Part shown: positions 26,472 through 34,717 of the stretch, in pieces
Layout: each line of letters starts with the position of its first letter
Numbering within the stretch: the first letter of the stretch is position 1
NCBI GenBank assembly: GCA_023389105.1
Contig: JAEWEY010000004.1
Coordinates: 186,001 to 250,000 of the forward strand
Length of the DNA: 64,000 bases
Origin: Pseudomonadota bacterium
GTDB lineage: Bacteria; Pseudomonadota; Alphaproteobacteria; Sphingomonadales; Sphingomonadaceae
Reading direction: 5' to 3'
Translations under genes and position numbers: made by a program
The notes under the pieces: generated by a model
Seen by the model: only the letters and a program-made list of their open reading frames with translations
Told to the model about the DNA's origin: nothing
Databases searched by the model: none

Positions 26472-27971
26472 GTGAACGCACCTGCCAATTTCCCGCTTTG
26501 CATTGCCGGACTGACGATCGATCCTGATCGCCGCCATGTGTGCGGGAAAGGCGGGGACGAAGCGGTCGAGCCGCTTGTCATGCAATTGCTTCTTCGCCTC
26601 GCTGACCGCGCAGGTGAAGTGGTGCAGCGGCGCGAGCTCTTCAGCCATCTGTGGGGTAATGCGCAGGTAGGTGACGCCAGTCTCAACCGGCTAGTCGCAG
26701 AATTGCGCAAGGTCCTGGAGCGGACAAGCAGCGGCGCGGTGGTCATCGAGACCGTTCCTCGCACCGGCTACCGCCTCATCGCTGAGCCTACGGACGACGA
26801 AAAGCAACCCGCGATCACGCGTCGTTCGGTGCTGGCGGGAAGCGCAGCCGCCCTGGCGGTTGGCGCGGGCGGTGCCGGGCTTTGGATTTCTCGCGAGAAC
26901 AAGGCACAACGGGCGACGCGTCTCGTCGATCGCGGCGACACCTTGCTGCGCGACGCCGCCCCGATGCTGGCGGGTGAAGCCTTGCCGCCCTTGCAGGAAG
27001 CGCTTGCGCTGGAGCCTGCGAACGCCCGGGCGCTTGGCCTCGCTGCCTTGGCGAACGAGACGCAGGCGTTCAATGGCGGTCCCAATGCTGCTGACGCCTT
27101 GCGCGACGCGGATCAGCAGGCGCGCGCGGCGCTTCGCCTGGATCGTCGCGAACCCCACGCTCGGCTTGCAATGCTCGATATGCAGGCGGGCAGCCTCGAT
27201 TGGTCGCAAACGGAGGCTGGGCTGCAGGCGCTTCGGCGTGATGCTCCCACCAACTTCCACATCGTCGGTGCCCTGTCGTCACTCTTCCAGGCAGCGGGAA
27301 TCTTGTCCCAGGCGTGGATCTTCAACGAACGGGCGGCCGCGATCGCTCCGAGTTCGCCGACACCGCACTGGCGTCGCGCGCTGCGGTTGTGGACAGGCGG
27401 CCGGACCGACGATGCGCTTCGTCTTACCGAGAGGTTGATGCCCCTATGGCCCCGGCATGCCATGGTCTGGAACGCGCGATTCATGATCCTGGCGTTCAGC
27501 GGCCGGACCGGCGCCGCCGCCGCAATGATGAATGACGAGACCGGCCCGTCGGGCAACACGCACCCCGTCAAGCCGGCTCAATGGGGGCCGACGCTGGAAG
27601 CCTTTACGCGTCCTACCGCGGCGAGTGTCGCAGCCGCGACCGACGCGAACTTGGCCGCCGCCCGATCTAATCCGGGCCAGGCCGCCTACGCCGCAATGGC
27701 GCTCGCGCACCTGGGCAAGGTCGACGAAGCCTATGACGTCATCAGTGGCTTGCTCCTCAGCAAGGGGCCGCTGGTGTCCAACCGGCCCGTCGAGCCGCGC
27801 AGCTTCAATGCGAATGCGCCAGGCTGGTGCCGCACCCAATGGCTCTTCATGCCGCCGCTTGCGACCGTGCGCGGCGATAAACGCTTCGGCCCGCTCAGCG
27901 AAGAATTGGGTTTGGCGCAATTTTGGAAGCAGCGCGGGGCCGGGCCCGACACTATAATCATGGCGTCGTAG
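26472..27971 (+). CDS. Membrane-tethered winged-helix regulator with TPR periplasmic domain (CadC/ToxR-like)
   Basis: 499 residues, GTG start with AGGGGG about 11 nt upstream. Residues 1-105 are an OmpR/PhoB-type DNA-binding domain (QLLLRLADRAGEVVQRRELF, DASLNRLVAELRKVLE, VIETVPRTGYRLIAEP). A single hydrophobic segment follows a Tat-like RR (TRRSVLAGSAAALAVGAGGA, about 118-137), then a TPR-like C-terminal region. This is the CadC/ToxR topology: cytoplasmic DNA binding, periplasmic sensing, no phosphorylation. Signal and targets unknown. Confidence 0.83.
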   Translation: MNAPANFPLCIAGLTIDPDRRHVCGKGGDEAVEPLVMQLLLRLADRAGEVVQRRELFSHLWGNAQVGDASLNRLVAELRKVLERTSSGAVVIETVPRTGYRLIAEPTDDEKQPAITRRSVLAGSAAALAVGAGGAGLWISRENKAQRATRLVDRGDTLLRDAAPMLAGEALPPLQEALALEPANARALGLAALANETQAFNGGPNAADALRDADQQARAALRLDRREPHARLAMLDMQAGSLDWSQTEAGLQALRRDAPTNFHIVGALSSLFQAAGILSQAWIFNERAAAIAPSSPTPHWRRALRLWTGGRTDDALRLTERLMPLWPRHAMVWNARFMILAFSGRTGAAAAMMNDETGPSGNTHPVKPAQWGPTLEAFTRPTAASVAAATDANLAAARSNPGQAAYAAMALAHLGKVDEAYDVISGLLLSKGPLVSNRPVEPRSFNANAPGWCRTQWLFMPPLATVRGDKRFGPLSEELGLAQFWKQRGAGPDTIIMAS

Positions 27972-27977
27972 CGGGCC

Positions 27978-29177
27978 TTACTCCTGCCCTAGCTCGCGCA
28001 ATAGCTGGGCGAACCACGGGACCGACGTATCGAACGGCTTCCCGCCCGCAATCCGGTCGAATTCGATGACGCGCAGTTCGTCGCCGCGCTCTTCGTCCTC
28101 GCCGACGACGCCCGATTCTCCGCGCAGTGCTGCGTCCACGGCATAGGTCGTGCAGGCGCGGATCAGTTCGAGGTCGGCCTCATTCGCAGGTGCCGACCGC
28201 GCGAAATAGCCGCTTTTCTGAACGAGCACCTTCTCGGCGCCGAGCGCACTGGCGAATTGTTGTCCAAACCACGCGCCTGGATTGACCTTGTCGAGCTGCA
28301 CGTGCCCGAACGGATCGCGTGGCACCTGTTCGCCGGCGGCTTCCATCAGAGCGACGATCTCGCGCACGCCCGCGCCCTCGGAGATAAAGAGATTGACGCC
28401 GCCCTGTTCGTCCATCGTTGTGCGCAGCCGCGAAGCTTCCCGACCGATGTCGATCGGCCGCTCCGGAACGTAAACGCCGTGCACATCCCATCGCGCCGCA
28501 CTGTTCTCCAGCCATTCGGCAAATCCCGCGTCCTTTACCCATTGGTGATGCGCCAGGGCAGTGGCGGCCGTTAGCCAGCCGCAGTTTCGTCCCATCACTT
28601 CATGCACGATCAGCACGCGCGGGTTCGATGAGCTTTCGGCGATGATGTTGCGGGCATAGAGCGCGCCTTGTTCGGCCGCGCTCCAGGCGCCGAGAGTCTG
28701 GCGGATCGGAACCACGTCATTGTCGATCGTCTTCGGGAGCCCAACCACCGTTAGGCGGTAGCCGTGATTGTCCAGGAAGGCGGCGAGGTCGGCCGCGGTG
28801 CCATTGGTGTCGTCCCCGCCGATGGTATGCAGCACGTCGACACCATCCCGTCGGAGCTGCTCGGCCGCGACTTGCAACGGATCTTCGCCGGGTTGCACTA
28901 GTCCGCGCTTGATGCAGTCCTCGACATTGGTCAGCCGCACCCGGCTGTTGCCGATCGGGCTTCCGCCGAAGGCATGCAGGCGGCTGGCGGTGGCGCGGAC
29001 CTTGTCGGTGACCTCGACCGACTTGCCGGTCAGTAGCCCCGCATAGCCGTTGAGATAGGCGATGATCCGAACGTTCGGCGCGACCTCGGTATAATGCTCG
29101 ATCAGCCCGCCGACCGCCGCCGACAGGCAGGGCGCGAGGCCCCCGGCAGTCAGCATGGCGACGGTGCGAACGGTCAT
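27978..29177 (-). CDS. pfp: Pyrophosphate-dependent phosphofructokinase
   Basis: 399 residues of the PFK family. The phosphoryl-donor loop reads HTIGGDDTNGTAADLA: Asp in place of the Gly of ATP-dependent enzymes (GGDG type) is characteristic of the PPi-dependent branch. The fructose-6-phosphate motif is VGLPKTIDNDV, and MGRNCGW contributes to substrate binding. Reversibly converts fructose 6-phosphate and PPi to the 1,6-bisphosphate. Convergent with the wHTH gene (6-bp gap). Suggests PPi-linked glycolysis/gluconeogenesis. Confidence 0.88.
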   Translation of the reverse strand: MTVRTVAMLTAGGLAPCLSAAVGGLIEHYTEVAPNVRIIAYLNGYAGLLTGKSVEVTDKVRATASRLHAFGGSPIGNSRVRLTNVEDCIKRGLVQPGEDPLQVAAEQLRRDGVDVLHTIGGDDTNGTAADLAAFLDNHGYRLTVVGLPKTIDNDVVPIRQTLGAWSAAEQGALYARNIIAESSSNPRVLIVHEVMGRNCGWLTAATALAHHQWVKDAGFAEWLENSAARWDVHGVYVPERPIDIGREASRLRTTMDEQGGVNLFISEGAGVREIVALMEAAGEQVPRDPFGHVQLDKVNPGAWFGQQFASALGAEKVLVQKSGYFARSAPANEADLELIRACTTYAVDAALRGESGVVGEDEERGDELRVIEFDRIAGGKPFDTSVPWFAQLLRELGQE

Positions 29178-29238
29178 GGGTCGCTTCTGCCAAAACGCGG
29201 CAATTGTTCAACGGGCGTTTGGATGCACCAAAGGAAAC

Positions 29239-29260
29239 GGGCGGCCCGTGAGGACCGCCC
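29239..29260 (-). terminator. Terminator hairpin after PEP-CTERM gene
   Basis: On the minus strand GGGCGGTCC / GGGCCGCCC stem with a TCAC loop, followed by GTTTCCTTT. It sits 29 nt beyond the PEP-CTERM stop. Confidence 0.7.
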
Positions 29261-29288
29261 GCATCCTTCGATAGTCAGGAACTCAAGC

Positions 29289-29918
29289 TTACGCGATCTG
29301 CGGCAACACCTGCGCGCGGCGGCGGCGCGAAGCCATGCCGATCGCACCGAAGCCCAGCAGCATCATCGCCCAGGTTGCCGGTTCGGGGACCGCGCCACGC
29401 ACGCCGGTCGCAAAAACCTGGGCGTTCGAAACGCCGCGGCCCTGCGTATCGGTGATGCTAATCGAATGCGTCGTATTGGCCCCGAGGTCGAGCAACCAGA
29501 AAGCGGTTACGTTATTAACGTCGGAATCAATGTTGTTGCCGAAGTGAGCGCCGAACAAGGTGAGACCTGACAGGTTCAGCGAGCCAAAGTTGTAGACCGG
29601 GTTGCCATTAGTCCCGTCGATGGAACCGAGGATATGGCTGAAGTCCATGACCGGATAAGGCGGAGCATAGCCCGGTTGACTGTTGGATGGTGCGGGCGAG
29701 CCGTCGAGAAGGTCCGTCAAAATGGCCTGGATCTGCGCATCAGTGGTCGAGCCGACGCCGCCCTGAAGCAGGTTCCCGCCGTAATAGCCCTTGCACGCGA
29801 TCCCGCCAGACACGAACGCCGAGCCGCAAATGTCCACCACCGGCGGATCTGCAGCGATGGCGGGGGTAGCGATTGCCGCTGAACCCAAAGCACAAAGCGC
29901 GACCAGAAACTTCCTCAT
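29289..29918 (-). CDS. PEPxxWA-CTERM sorting-domain protein
   Basis: 209 residues. Signal peptide MRKFLVALCALGSAAIATPAIA; mature part Gly/Asn/Ser/Thr-rich with two Cys (DICGSAF, IACKGYYGG); C-terminal signal VPEPATWAMMLLGFGAIG then Arg cluster (SRRRR). Expected to be exported and cleaved by an exosortase not in the window. A CtrA-like box lies 31 bp upstream. Not similar outside the signal and sorting regions to the PEP-CTERM protein at 7583. Confidence 0.88.
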   Translation of the reverse strand: MRKFLVALCALGSAAIATPAIAADPPVVDICGSAFVSGGIACKGYYGGNLLQGGVGSTTDAQIQAILTDLLDGSPAPSNSQPGYAPPYPVMDFSHILGSIDGTNGNPVYNFGSLNLSGLTLFGAHFGNNIDSDVNNVTAFWLLDLGANTTHSISITDTQGRGVSNAQVFATGVRGAVPEPATWAMMLLGFGAIGMASRRRRAQVLPQIA

Positions 29919-29948
29919 TCTCGTTGCCCCTTCAAATGACCGTTGTCG

Positions 29949-29963
29949 TTAACCGCCTGTTAC
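29949..29963 (-). promoter_or_regulatory. Putative CtrA box (GTAA-N7-TTAAC, one mismatch)
   Basis: Minus-strand reading GTAA, seven bases, TTAAC; one mismatch from the CtrA site and 31 bp upstream of the PEP-CTERM start. The other PEP-CTERM gene has a perfect box in the same orientation relative to its gene. Confidence 0.35.
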
Positions 29964-30249
29964 TTGGACATGCGGCGCGGCGCATCGGTGGGGAAACGCC
30001 CGTGTCATTATGCGACAGTCCTCGATTTGCTCGGTATCTGCTGGTGAGCGACCCCGTCGCGTCACTAGGCCGCGGCCGCAGGAGCTGAAGGGCATTTCAC
30101 CTTGCCTACCCGTCTGACGGCAAGACGTTCCAGGCATCCGGGGGATCCTTGGAAAGTAGTGATTTAACGTCGCCACCAATTGGCGTGACGTTATATTTCT
30201 GTTAAATAAGGTTCCGCTTCCGAGCTCGGTCGGAAGGGGGCAGCGCCTT
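29964..30249. other. Intergenic region upstream of LytTR gene with imperfect palindrome
   Basis: The complete non-coding span is 29919-30249, 331 bp. No credible gene was seen. It holds the CtrA-like box above and an AT-richer stretch (ATATTTCTGTTAAATAA, about 30192-30208) next to an imperfect inverted repeat centred on CCAATTGG (30167-30191, ACGTC...GACGT ends). The palindrome could be an operator for the adjacent regulator. Confidence 0.3.
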
Positions 30250-30933
30250 ATGACATCGAGACTTGCAGTCATCGATGACGGCCTGCTGGTGTTGCTCTGC
30301 CTGGCGCTCGATCACCGGGCGGATCCCGCTGGCCTCGCCGCTTTCAAGAGCAGCATCATTTCCATGGCTGAAGTGTCGCTCGAGACCGAAGGTGCATTCG
30401 ATTTCATCGTCCAGCTTCGCTTTTCGTCCCTGCTCGAATTCAACGAAACGCTGCATGCAATGGCCGCTGACCTCCGCCAGTTCGTCGCTCATTACGAAAC
30501 CAGCTTCGTCTGCAAGCGCTTCGTCCGTTCCGCGGATAATGAGGAATGCTTGTGGGTGCCCTGCGCCGACGGACGGCAACGCGTCGAATTTTCCTCGATC
30601 GTCAAGGTAACGGCGGAGCGGGATTACATGCGCGTCCACGCGCGCGATGCCAGCTGGCTGCTCCACACCACTATCCACAAGATGAAGCAAATGCTCGACG
30701 GATGGGGATTTTTACACATTCATCGTTCGACGATTGTGAACCGCCAGCATGTCGAACGACTCCTGCATCATCACCGTCATTGGGAGGTGTTGCTCAGCGA
30801 CGGGTCGGTGGAGCCGGTTTCCAAGTCACATGCCGCGGAGACCGTTCGTGCCCTCGCCGAGCAAGGTTCGTCGATGGAAGCGCCAGTCGTTGAAAAACCG
30901 CCGAAACCCGTCGAAATTAACCTCCGTCAATAA
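30250..30933 (+). CDS. AsnC/RAM-like plus LytTR transcriptional regulator
   Basis: 227 residues. The C-terminal half (about 106-203) is a LytTR DNA-binding domain: VEFSSIVKVTAERDYMRVHA, LHTTIHKMKQML, FLHIHRSTIVNRQHVE and a final VSKSHA. The N-terminal half is not a receiver: residues 47-93 (TEGAFDFIVQLRFSSLLEF ... FVCKRFVRS) resemble the Lrp/AsnC ligand-binding (RAM) fold: beta strand, D-x-x-x-F helix, and terminal FV-x-K strand. No phosphoacceptor Asp motif or membrane helix seen. Followed by tandem UrcA genes. The RAM assignment is tentative. Confidence 0.75.
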   Translation: MTSRLAVIDDGLLVLLCLALDHRADPAGLAAFKSSIISMAEVSLETEGAFDFIVQLRFSSLLEFNETLHAMAADLRQFVAHYETSFVCKRFVRSADNEECLWVPCADGRQRVEFSSIVKVTAERDYMRVHARDASWLLHTTIHKMKQMLDGWGFLHIHRSTIVNRQHVERLLHHHRHWEVLLSDGSVEPVSKSHAAETVRALAEQGSSMEAPVVEKPPKPVEINLRQ

Positions 30934-30993
30934 CTTGAAAGGTTCATCTCCGGAGTTCGCGGATCGTTATCCGCCGAGCGAGGGAGAGAGAAC

Positions 30994-31386
30994 ATGGACG
31001 CACGTCAACTCGCATGTATCGGGGCAGCCGCCTTCGTTGGATCGCTGCTCGTCACGGCCACCGCCTCCATGGCGAAAAACGGTCAGCCGGTCGTCATTGA
31101 AAAGCATATCGATCCGCTGACCCGCTATGTGTCGTTCGCCGATTTGTCGCTCACGTCCAAGGAGGGGAAGCACCTCCTTTACCGAAGGGTTGGCCAGGCG
31201 GTGGATGAAGTCTGTCCGTTGAGCCTGTCGTCGGACGAAGCGGAGTTCGCGGTGACTTATGACCGGCTCTACTGCAAGGATTATGCCTGGCGCGGAGCGC
31301 AGCCGCAGATCCGCAAGGCCATTCGCGCCGCCGAGGTCGGAACGCCGCTCGTCATGACGCTCGGGATCACGGGAGCGCAGAAGTAG
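30994..31386 (+). CDS. UrcA-family protein, copy 1
   Basis: 130 residues. Signal-like N-terminus (ACIGAAAFVGSLLVTATASMA). UrcA pattern: RYVSFADLSLTSKEGKHLL, then RRVGQAVDEVCPL ... DRLYCKDYAW ... RKAIRAA, with two conserved Cys likely forming a disulphide. UrcA proteins are small periplasmic proteins of sphingomonads and caulobacters with unknown role. Start GAGAGAGAAC provides a purine-rich SD. Followed by a near-identical-architecture paralogue 88 bp on. Confidence 0.85.
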   Translation: MDARQLACIGAAAFVGSLLVTATASMAKNGQPVVIEKHIDPLTRYVSFADLSLTSKEGKHLLYRRVGQAVDEVCPLSLSSDEAEFAVTYDRLYCKDYAWRGAQPQIRKAIRAAEVGTPLVMTLGITGAQK

Positions 31387-31398
31387 AGCGGGAGCCGA

Positions 31399-31422
31399 GG
31401 GCAGGCCGCCGCCGGCCTGCCC
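31399..31422 (+). terminator. Strong hairpin between UrcA genes
   Basis: Perfect 10-bp stem GGGCAGGCCG / CGGCCTGCCC with CCGC loop, no T run. It may attenuate transcription into the second UrcA gene or stabilise the upstream message. Confidence 0.5.
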
Positions 31423-31473
31423 CGGCCATTCTTTCGGCAGTCCAGGAACCACGCCATAAGGTGGAGAGGTTAC

Positions 31474-31863
31474 ATGCATGCACGGCAATTCGCATTCGTG
31501 GGAGCGGCCCTCGCCGCTTCGATGTTGGCCCCGGTCACTTCGAGCCTTGCCAAGCCGGTGAAGCCGGTCGTCATTCTGAAGCGCGTCGATCCGATGGTTC
31601 GCTACGTTTCGTATGCCGACCTGTCGCTGACCTCGCGCGAGGGCAAAAGGCTCCTGATTCACCGCGTTTACGAGGCCGTGGACGAGGTTTGTCCGGTCAG
31701 GCTGCCCGCGGACCCCGTGGACGGCACCACTGATTACGACCGCCACGATTGCCAGGACGGCGCCTGGGCGGGTGCGCGTCCGCAAATCCGCAAAGCTATT
31801 CGCGCTGCAAGTTTCGGAGCGCCATTAGTGATGACGATCGGCATCGCCGGCGCTCGCAGATGA
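31474..31863 (+). CDS. UrcA-family protein, copy 2
   Basis: 129 residues, paralogue of the preceding protein: same signal region layout, RYVSYADLSLTSREGKRLL, VYEAVDEVCPV, DRHDCQDGAW, RPQIRKAIRAASFGAPLVMT. Both copies keep the two Cys and the C-terminal GAPLVMTIGI / GTPLVMTLGI. A tandem duplication, diverged in the loop between the cysteines. Purine-rich GGTGGAGAGG precedes the ATG. Confidence 0.85.
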   Translation: MHARQFAFVGAALAASMLAPVTSSLAKPVKPVVILKRVDPMVRYVSYADLSLTSREGKRLLIHRVYEAVDEVCPVRLPADPVDGTTDYDRHDCQDGAWAGARPQIRKAIRAASFGAPLVMTIGIAGARR

Positions 31864-31870
31864 GCCCCCC

Positions 31871-31904
31871 GCTGGGGGCAGGAAGCCATTGACCTGCCCC
31901 CAGC
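31871..31904 (+). terminator. 12-bp stem hairpin after UrcA copy 2
   Basis: GCTGGGGGCAGG / CCTGCCCCCAGC with a 10-nt loop, immediately after the stop; no T run. Likely 3' end structure of the LytTR-UrcA unit. Confidence 0.6.
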
Positions 31905-32131
31905 ACTCATCTTCACTGCGGGCCTCGCTCGCAAGGTGGCTCCGCTGCCGGGAAGCCTTTCTTACCTGGCAGTTGATCCAGCATATCCTTGCCGACGACG
32001 CTCCTGACTTCCTGCTGTGATCGATGCTGCCGACTGACTGGTGCGGCACGATGGCGAGCCAGCGCCAGCCGACCTCTGTTTGAAAGGAGCGCGTGCGTAA
32101 TTGGCAGTCCGGCGTGAACTTGATGAAACAA
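31905..32131. other. Non-coding stretch before recA
   Basis: The non-coding interval between the UrcA copy 2 and recA is 31864-32233, 370 bp. A minus-strand ORF across it (31825-32298) overlaps both the hairpin and recA start and looks spurious. An imperfect hairpin (CTGCCGGG / CCTGGCAG at about 31945-31972) is visible; no RNA gene recognised. Confidence 0.3.
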
Positions 32132-32135
32132 GAAC

Positions 32136-32150
32136 GTTCCACACTTGTTC
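32136..32150 (+). promoter_or_regulatory. LexA (SOS) box of recA
   Basis: GTTC-CACACTT-GTTC, an exact match to the alphaproteobacterial LexA operator GTTC-N7-GTTC, about 84 bp upstream of the recA ATG. An overlapping inverted GTTC/GAAC pair (32147-32159) lies just downstream. Confidence 0.85.
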
Positions 32151-32233
32151 TACAAGAACAAATCAGATACGAACACTTCTCCACAGGCGGGGCTCGGCCG
32201 CCATCGATTGCAGCTTGAACGGAGGCAAGGGAC

Positions 32234-33325
32234 ATGGCAGCGCAGCTCAAAGTCATCGGCAACGCATTGGAAAACAGCACCTTGAATAGCTCAGGCACGG
32301 ACCGTCAGAAGGCCCTTGAAGCCGCCCTTGCCCAGATCGACCGCGCCTTTGGCAAGGGTTCCGCGATGAAGCTCGGCAGCCGCGAAAAGATCGAGATTGA
32401 AACCATTTCGACGGGCAGTCTTGGGCTGGACATCGCACTTGGCGTCGGCGGCATTCCGCGCGGCCGCATCATTGAAATCTACGGGCCGGAAAGCTCGGGC
32501 AAGACCACGCTCGCGCTTCACGCGATTGCCGAAGCGCAGAAGACGGGCGGCACCGCCGCATTCGTCGACGCCGAGCACGCACTCGATCCCGTCTATGCAA
32601 AGAAGCTTGGGGTCAACATTGACGAACTCATTGTCTCGCAGCCCGATACTGGCGAGCAGGCCCTGGAGATCGTCGATACGCTTGTCCGGTCGAACGCCAT
32701 TGACGTGCTGGTCGTCGACTCCGTCGCCGCGCTGGTGCCGCGCGCCGAGATCGAGGGCGAAATGGGTGACAGTCACGTGGGCCTTCAGGCCCGCCTGATG
32801 AGCCAGGCCCTGCGCAAGCTGACCGGCTCAATCAGCCGCTCGCGCTGCACGGTCATCTTCATCAACCAAGTCCGCATGAAGATCGGTGTCATGTACGGCA
32901 ATCCGGAAACGACGACGGGCGGCAACGCGCTAAAGTTCTACGCGTCAGTCCGTCTCGACATCCGTCGCACGGGCCAGATCAAGGACCGCGACGATATCGT
33001 TGGCAACACCACCCGGGTGAAGGTCGTCAAGAACAAGGTCGCGCCGCCGTTCAAGCAGGTCGAATTCGACATCATGTACGGCGAGGGCGTCAGCAAGGTC
33101 GGCGAAATCCTCGACCTTGGCGTCAAGGCCGGCCTGGTCGAGAAGTCGGGCGCGTGGTTCAGCTATGACTCGATCCGCATTGGTCAAGGCCGCGAGAATG
33201 CCAAGACCTACCTCAAGGAAAATCCCGAGATCGCGCGGCGCATCGAAAACGCGATCCGCGGCAAGACCGAGGAAGTGGGCGAGGCTCTCATGGCCGGACT
33301 CGAGGAAGAAGAAGTCGCCGGTTAA
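32234..33325 (+). CDS. recA: Recombinase RecA
   Basis: 363 residues. Drives homologous strand exchange and LexA self-cleavage. Walker A GPESSGKTTLALHAI, DAEHALDPVYAKKLGVN, Walker B region VLVVDSVAALVPRAEIEGE, loop L2 NQVRMKIGVMYGNPETTTGG. N-terminal extra residues before TDRQKALEAALAQIDRAFGKGSAM are slightly longer than in E. coli. SD AGGCAAGG precedes the ATG. SOS box at 32136 shows DNA-damage induction. Confidence 0.98.
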   Translation: MAAQLKVIGNALENSTLNSSGTDRQKALEAALAQIDRAFGKGSAMKLGSREKIEIETISTGSLGLDIALGVGGIPRGRIIEIYGPESSGKTTLALHAIAEAQKTGGTAAFVDAEHALDPVYAKKLGVNIDELIVSQPDTGEQALEIVDTLVRSNAIDVLVVDSVAALVPRAEIEGEMGDSHVGLQARLMSQALRKLTGSISRSRCTVIFINQVRMKIGVMYGNPETTTGGNALKFYASVRLDIRRTGQIKDRDDIVGNTTRVKVVKNKVAPPFKQVEFDIMYGEGVSKVGEILDLGVKAGLVEKSGAWFSYDSIRIGQGRENAKTYLKENPEIARRIENAIRGKTEEVGEALMAGLEEEEVAG

Positions 33326-33335
33326 GATCCCCAGC

Positions 33336-33365
33336 GGCGGACAGCGGTCCAATGCGCTGTCCGCC
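33336..33365. terminator. Hairpin between convergent recA and exporter genes
   Basis: Perfect 11-bp stem GGCGGACAGCG / CGCTGTCCGCC with an 8-nt loop, in the 48-bp gap between the two stops; probably serves both strands. No long T run. Confidence 0.6.
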
Positions 33366-33373
33366 AACCTGGC

Positions 33374-34648
33374 CTAGCAAAGGTCCTCGGGATCGCAGCC
33401 ACCGAAGGTCGCCGGCTGGCTGGGCTCGAGCCGGGCGAAGAGCCGCTTTGGCTCCGTCAGCACGATGATGATGAGCGCGGCGATGGCGGCGAGCGCGCAG
33501 CCGATCAGATACGGGCGCACCGTTCCGTCGAACGCCTGGCCGATCGCGAAGCCGACGATGGCCGCGCCCAGCGTCCCCACCACACCCTGGATCGATGAAG
33601 CGGTGCCCGCGATCGGCGCCATCCGCTCCATCGCCAGCGTGCCAAGGTTCGACGAGGTGAAGGCGAAGCTCGCCATTGCCAGGCTTTGCATCACCACGAA
33701 TATCGGCAGGCTCTCATGGCCCGTCAGCCCGATAAGGGCATGCAGGCTGGTGATCACGGCGAACATGACCGCGGCACTGTGCCCGACGCGGCGCAAGCCA
33801 AACCGGCCGACCACCCGCGAGTTGAGCCAGGACGCCAGAGCCATCGGCGCCGCGATCGCCGCGAACACGAGCCCGATGTAGCCGCCCTCGTCAAACACAT
33901 CGAAGACGATCTGCTGGATGGAGGAGATATAGGCGATCAGGGCAGAGAAGGTCGCCGCCAGCGCCAACGTGTAGCCGCGCGACAGCGGATCGCGGATCGC
34001 CTCCATCATGGCGCCGCCCATTTCGCGCCATTGCAGTGAGCGACGGAATTCAGGGTGCAATGTCTCCGGCAAACGCCACGCCGACCAAGCCAGCATCAGA
34101 AGGGCGTATCCCGCCAGCACGATGAAGATCGCCCGCCACGAGGCGACCAGCAAGATGGCTTGCCCGATGTTCGGTGCCAGTACCGGCACCAGCATGAAGG
34201 TCATGAACACCAGGCTCATCACACGCGCCATGGCTTCGGCCTCAAACAGGTCGCGCACCATGGCGACCACCAGCACCCGTGTCACCGCGGCCGAGGCGCC
34301 CATTGCGAACCGCGAGGCGATCAGCAGCGGGAAGGTGCCTGCGAACGCGCAGAGGAGGGCGAACAAGGTGTAGAGGCTGATCCCGGCGGCGAGGATCGGC
34401 TTGCGCCCGAACCGATCGGCGAGCGGTCCCCAAAACAACTGGGTCGAGGCGAAGCCGACGAAGTAAGCTATCACTACCAGCTGACGGTCGTTTTCCGTCG
34501 TCACTCGAAGCGAATTGCCGATCGCCGGCAGCGCGGGAACCATGGCGTCGATTGCGAACGCATTAAGCGCCATCAAACCCGCGAGCATGAAGGTCATCTC
34601 GCGGGTGCCGGGGCGCTTCACGCCGTCATGAGCCAGGGAGTCGAACAT
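33374..34648 (-). CDS. MFS transporter, Bcr/CflA-like
   Basis: 424 residues from the ATG whose complement is at 34646-34648; the open frame extends far upstream but that part overlaps the divergent peptidase and is not transporter-like. About 12 hydrophobic segments. DHA1 signature: WGPLADRFGRKPILAAG after helix 2, AIDAMVPALPAIG in helix 1, RVLVVAMVRDLFEAE. Bcr/CflA members export drugs such as bicyclomycin or chloramphenicol; actual substrate unknown. Confidence 0.85.
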   Translation of the reverse strand: MFDSLAHDGVKRPGTREMTFMLAGLMALNAFAIDAMVPALPAIGNSLRVTTENDRQLVVIAYFVGFASTQLFWGPLADRFGRKPILAAGISLYTLFALLCAFAGTFPLLIASRFAMGASAAVTRVLVVAMVRDLFEAEAMARVMSLVFMTFMLVPVLAPNIGQAILLVASWRAIFIVLAGYALLMLAWSAWRLPETLHPEFRRSLQWREMGGAMMEAIRDPLSRGYTLALAATFSALIAYISSIQQIVFDVFDEGGYIGLVFAAIAAPMALASWLNSRVVGRFGLRRVGHSAAVMFAVITSLHALIGLTGHESLPIFVVMQSLAMASFAFTSSNLGTLAMERMAPIAGTASSIQGVVGTLGAAIVGFAIGQAFDGTVRPYLIGCALAAIAALIIIVLTEPKRLFARLEPSQPATFGGCDPEDLC

Positions 34649-34717
34649 GGAGCGGCGCCTGCTGGCCGATTGCCTTGCGCCGTGCAACAGTGCGGCATCT
34701 CTTTCCGGGGTTCTTCG

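Noticed and set aside
30167..30191. Imperfect palindrome considered as a defined LytTR operator
   Set aside because: LytTR sites are normally paired direct repeats; symmetry here is broken, so it is noted only as a candidate inside the intergenic entry.
31825..32298. 157-residue minus-strand ORF in the recA upstream region
   Set aside because: Covers the SOS box, a hairpin and the recA start, and resembles nothing known.
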